Shown here: piece by piece, positions 61,831-64,000 of the stretch | Position numbering within the stretch: position 1 is the first letter of the stretch | How the letters are laid out: each line of letters opens with the position of its first letter | NCBI RefSeq assembly: GCF_037546185.1 | Contig: NZ_JAWMWH010000001.1 | Location: forward strand, 372,001-436,000 | Origin: Nicoliella lavandulae | GTDB taxonomy: Bacteria; Bacillota; Bacilli; Lactobacillales; Lactobacillaceae | Length of the DNA: 64,000 bases | Direction of reading: 5' to 3' | Notes under the pieces: generated by a model | Databases searched by the model: none | The model's input: the letters and a program-made list of their open reading frames with translations, nothing else | What the model was told of the DNA's origin: nothing | Made by a program: the position numbers and the translations under genes

Positions 61831-61967
61831 ATCAGTTGAAGTAGAATTATGTTAATGAGGTTTAAAACTTTAAGAACTTTTTAAAACTCTATATATGGTT
61901 ATTCAGGTAGTTTAAAAGATATGAAATAATAATTTACTAATGATTACGATTAGGTAAATAATTAAAT

Positions 61968-62936
61968 TTATAAATTATCCCAATCATCACGGAATCCCAT
62001 CAAATCCTTTATATCACTAAAAAGTATTGATTTAAAATTGTTACTGAATTTAGAAAAAACATTTTTTAAATCTTTTTGAAGATTTTTCTTATCTTTTTTT
62101 CTTAATACTAGGGTTAACATGAAATACACTGTAAATAAATTATCTTGAGTAGGAAGCTCAACGTTTATATAATTTTTAATCCCAGATTTTCGTCTTGGAC
62201 GCTTTATTTTATGCGTATATAGTATTTCTTCGTGAGCACATACATTTCTAAATGAATTTATAGTCTGTATTATTCCATCTAAGTCGTCAGATTTTAGGGA
62301 TAGCTTCTTGTGTTCCCTTCTGTAATCTCTATTATATTGTTTATTAAAATCTTGTACAATTATATTTTTTAAAGAATCTACCGAGCAAGAATAAAAATAA
62401 CCTATATTTCCCATAGTAAGATAACCAGATAAAACCCATAGGGGAACTTCATTATGAGCGTCTATGTAATGTTGTATTGACGTTCCTCTTTTAGTAGCGT
62501 AGTTAGATATAGTGCTAGAAAGTATATTTATTGTTTTTAAAACGTCTTTCAGTTTTTCTGATCTAGAAGAAAAATTATTAAAGTCAAGATATGAGTTACG
62601 ATCTTTAAACATTTCTGAAAATCTATAGGAGACTCTGCTTTTTAAATTGCTCTCGAAAGTTAAAAAGTATTTAAGAAATATTGTTCTTAGTTCTCTATCA
62701 AACATATAAAGAGAGTGCATTTCATCTAGAGATGATCCATTTTTGAATTCTTCAGGGTGGATTGTTTTCCCATCAATGTCTCTTTTTAGGAAGGGTCTTT
62801 TATATCCATTAACGATGTTATAGTAATTTTCTTCCTCTAGGTATCTCATTGTTTTACTTGTGTTACCTACGTCTAAGTTTCTATCCCTTAGTATACTTAA
62901 TTGTTGTCTATAAGTTTTAAATGGTTTATTCTTCAT
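61968..62936 (-). CDS. Abi_2/AbiF-family HEPN abortive infection protein
   Basis: 322 residues from ATG 62936 (AGGAGG 12 bases before; the longer frame to 63038 runs through a terminator hairpin). KPFKTYRQQLSILRDRNLDV is the family N-terminus (proteins of this group start near xKxxxTxxxQxxxLxxRGLxI), YYNIVNGYKRPF follows, MYMFDRELR-like SLYMFDRELRTIFLKYFLTFE, and SFRNVCAHEEILYTHK contains the HEPN R-x4-H (R-N-V-C-A-H) predicted to be the RNase centre. Likely an RNA-cleaving defence toxin. AT-rich, in a hairpin-dense region, behind a terminated leader RNA. Confidence 0.85.
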   Translation of the reverse strand: MKNKPFKTYRQQLSILRDRNLDVGNTSKTMRYLEEENYYNIVNGYKRPFLKRDIDGKTIHPEEFKNGSSLDEMHSLYMFDRELRTIFLKYFLTFESNLKSRVSYRFSEMFKDRNSYLDFNNFSSRSEKLKDVLKTINILSSTISNYATKRGTSIQHYIDAHNEVPLWVLSGYLTMGNIGYFYSCSVDSLKNIIVQDFNKQYNRDYRREHKKLSLKSDDLDGIIQTINSFRNVCAHEEILYTHKIKRPRRKSGIKNYINVELPTQDNLFTVYFMLTLVLRKKDKKNLQKDLKNVFSKFSNNFKSILFSDIKDLMGFRDDWDNL

Positions 62937-62957
62937 TTTAGCGCAATACCTCCTAAT

Positions 62958-63003
62958 ACAAAAAGAGCTCAGCGCCTCGTAGGCTACTGAGCATGATCTT
63001 TCA
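62958..63003 (-). ncRNA. Short terminated leader RNA upstream of the abi gene
   Basis: The promoter at 63010-63038 would start RNA near 63003; within 45 bases the transcript forms GCTCAG-ta-GCCT-acg-AGGC-g-CTGAGC followed by TTTTT (62960-62992), an intrinsic terminator, all before the abi ribosome site. Most transcripts should end there as a hairpin RNA of about 45 nt; a minority would read into abi. Confidence 0.65.
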
Positions 63004-63009
63004 AATAAG

Positions 63010-63038
63010 AATATATCATTAAATATATGAATAATCAA
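63010..63038 (-). promoter_or_regulatory. Promoter of leader RNA and abi gene
   Basis: -35 TTGATT (63038-63033), 17-bp spacer, -10 TATATT (63015-63010). Confidence 0.75.
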
Positions 63039-63060
63039 TGATATTATATAATTTTTTTTA

Positions 63061-63290
63061 AAAACTCATCTTTTTATTTAATAGAATCAATTTAATGATG
63101 TTAAAAAGCGAAAAAAAGTAAGGTGGCATCTATTGAATAACAATAAAACATATGAATGCTATTAAAGAGTATTCATAAACAAATTTAACTAAAAAAGAGA
63201 AAGATTAATGATTTAACATAACTTAAAAAGACTATCTTTAAAAAATGTTTATATATATTAAACATCTCCTCATTTGAAGTAATATCATAA
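63061..63290. other. AT-rich gene-free spacer upstream of abi
   Basis: Only short imperfect inverted repeats (for example atgaatgctattaaagagtattcat at 63152-63176). No credible gene; the 80-codon frame 63185-63427 runs through hairpin repeats and has no ribosome site. Confidence 0.5.
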
Positions 63291-63312
63291 TCGGCTGCCC
63301 AATTTTGGACAG
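63291..63312. repeat. CCAATTTTGG-core hairpin
   Basis: GGCTGcCC-aatttt-GGaCAGCC. The same core with other stems occurs at 61034-61048 and, in reverse, at 61729-61744. Confidence 0.75.
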
Positions 63313-63342
63313 CCGGCAACTCAATACTGGGCAGTTTAAATA

Positions 63343-63397
63343 GGTTGCGAACTTTTACGCAATCCCTGAAAATCTCACTGCTCAAAATTGCGCAATC
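63343..63397. repeat. 44-nt repeat, copy 2, inside a different stem
   Basis: 63351-63394 is identical to 61783-61826; the enclosing stem is GGTTGCG(a)A with TTGCGCAATC, changed on both sides relative to copy 1. CAATATCAGCATT follows (63397-63409) and also occurs at 60587-60599. Confidence 0.92.
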
Positions 63398-63421
63398 AAT
63401 ATCAGCATTTTTTGTAAAGAG

Positions 63422-63540
63422 TTGCAATACTACGACAAGCCATGATTACTTTAAAATAGCCTATTCAAGCATGTGCTAATCATTGCAACGAAACAGTAAA
63501 AACTGTGTTGCAACACATTGCAATATCGTGTAGATGCAAC
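63422..63540. repeat. TTGCAAC iteron-like cluster
   Basis: TTGCAA(C) at 63422, 63483, 63508 and 63518 and ATGCAAC at 63534; the third is in the palindrome GTGTTGCAACAC (63505-63516). Confidence 0.6.
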
Positions 63541-63577
63541 GCCTTTTTATATGGTGCCAAGTGTGCCATTAAATCTT

Positions 63578-63783
63578 GTTACCATTTGTCACTTTTTTGT
63601 AACCGTTACGCTTTTTTTCCGTTACATTTAGTGACAAAATTTTAAGTATCAAAATTCAATTAAATAAGCACTTTTAAAGTCTTTAAATATAATACTTATA
63701 CCATAATATGCCACCAGTAATTACCAGTATTATCTAGCCATAAATTGCCATAAAAAATGTTATCAAATGTTACCATAAGTCAC
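63578..63783 (+). repeat. GTTACCATNNGTCAC repeat pair
   Basis: GTTACCATTTGTCAC at 63578-63592 and GTTACCATAAGTCAC at 63769-63783, with related partial copies (GTTACATTTAGTGAC, TTACCAGTATTA, GCCATAAATT, GCCATAAAAA) between. AT-rich direct repeats as in replication origins or partition sites. Confidence 0.6.
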
Positions 63784-63851
63784 TAACATTTACTAACCTT
63801 ATTTTGTCATTAATCGTTCTTAAAAACACTAGTAATCACTAGTGAAGATTG

Positions 63852-64000
63852 CTAAGAATTTCTAAGTGATATTTTGTGTTTACGTTTTAACTTTCGTTGA
63901 TAAGCTCGATACTTTTTTGCCTGTATTTCCACCTTACGTTGTGAAAAAAGACTAGCAATAACAGTTCCACTAGGTAGCTCATCAACTTGAAACAATTCAC
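63852..64000 (-). CDS. 3' end of an unidentified gene (partial)
   Basis: The frame enters from the right edge and ends at TAG 63854-63852: ELFQVDELPSGTVIASLFSQ, then RKVEIQAKKYRAYQRKLKRK and HKISLRNS. Very basic C-terminus, so probably nucleic-acid binding; the start is outside the window. Orientation puts the direct repeats downstream of it. Family not recognised. Confidence 0.55.
   Translation of the reverse strand, partial: ELFQVDELPSGTVIASLFSQRKVEIQAKKYRAYQRKLKRKHKISLRNS

Larger units (their letters stand above)
59850..61967. other. Gene-free, hairpin-dense region
   Basis: 2.1 kb without a credible gene but with an inverted repeat nearly every 50-100 bases: for example GGGGTGG/CCACCCC (60223-60242), ATGGAGT/ACTCCAT (60613-60637), GTCG/CGAC around tgttttg (60721-60735), TGTCCAcgacTGGACA (60885-60898), TTCGGTAA/TTTACCGAA (60977-60993), a three-way junction (61029-61074), GATAGCTGAA/TTCAGCTATC (61679-61699). 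Some loops recur with different, still complementary stems. Two terminators (60339-60366, 61117-61146) imply + strand transcripts of several hundred bases ending there. Could be large structured RNA(s) or a hairpin-rich mobile DNA segment. Confidence 0.6.

Noticed and set aside
59850..61967. CRISPR array
   Set aside because: No repeat recurs at regular spacing, spacer-like units are absent, and no cas gene is present.
59850..61967. Retron or group II intron
   Set aside because: No reverse transcriptase in the window, and no domain V-like hairpin at a gene end.
59850..61967. Definite GOLLD or ROOL RNA
   Set aside because: Location and hairpin density fit, but I cannot match conserved positions without a covariance model, so it is kept as a possibility only.
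63185..63427. 80-codon open frame on the minus strand
   Set aside because: It runs through the CCAATTTTGG hairpin and the 44-nt repeat, has no ribosome site and no family resemblance.

Overview
The window looks like an origin-proximal stretch of a Lactobacillaceae chromosome (low-GC Firmicute). The grounds are a complete walRKHIJ-htrA locus with rlmH nearby, T-box leaders, cre sites, LuxS, MetNIQ, an IS3-type element and strong GGAGG ribosome binding sites. A perfect 16-bp parS site (24263-24278) and a DnaA-box cluster (49838-49881) also suggest proximity to oriC. Genus cannot be fixed from the sequence alone.

Layout. 1-5.3 kb: small oxidoreductase, GNAT acetyltransferase, and a copper operon (two cupredoxin-like proteins plus a CPC-type P1B ATPase without N-terminal metal-binding domains) behind a promoter carrying two CopY-type boxes. 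5.4-10.5 kb: a methionine block on the minus strand (core-MetE-like gene; metN-metI-metQ-luxS-small membrane protein), each unit behind a T-box with an AUG (Met) specifier. 10.7-12.9 kb: AT-rich HNH-like gene, a peptide-binding-protein remnant and a 2-hydroxyacid dehydrogenase. 13-18.4 kb: argF-argC-argJ-argB-argD. 18.4-24.3 kb: AbrB-like protein, secreted phosphatase, SHOCT protein, a two-gene DUF262 cassette (candidate phage defence) and a CzrA-type ArsR regulator next to parS. 24.3-32.9 kb: GNATs, pgi, and fructokinase divergent from a paralogue that has lost its ATP-binding signature; a PadR/MFS efflux unit lies between that paralogue and a truncated second copy of it. 33-36.1 kb: peptide-binding lipoprotein and an amidohydrolase broken by an in-frame stop, behind a third T-box. 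36.3-48.3 kb: thiol-related genes (glutamate-cysteine ligase-like, two disulfide-reductase-like flavoproteins, a peptide-binding lipoprotein behind an apparent cysteine attenuator), a MerR/SDR pair, zinc-independent L36, zinc-ribbon membrane proteins and an IS3 element inserted inside a terminator hairpin. 48.4-59.5 kb: pnuC, rlmH, aspartase, a MetQ-like lipoprotein, and htrA-walJ-walI-walH-walK-walR. 59.7-64 kb: tRNA-Lys(CUU), then an island with few genes, rich in hairpins, holding an Abi_2/AbiF-type HEPN protein and the 3' end of another gene.

Most interesting candidates: (1) the abi gene preceded by its own promoter, a very short terminated leader RNA, and flanked by a 44-nt exact repeat whose surrounding stems show compensatory changes, within a hairpin-dense gene-free region; (2) a Cys-codon leader peptide with mutually exclusive RNA structures before a peptide-binding protein gene; (3) the DUF262 pair; (4) the fructokinase-like pseudokinase and its duplicated remnant bracketing an efflux module; (5) the IS inserted into a terminator loop while carrying its own terminator.
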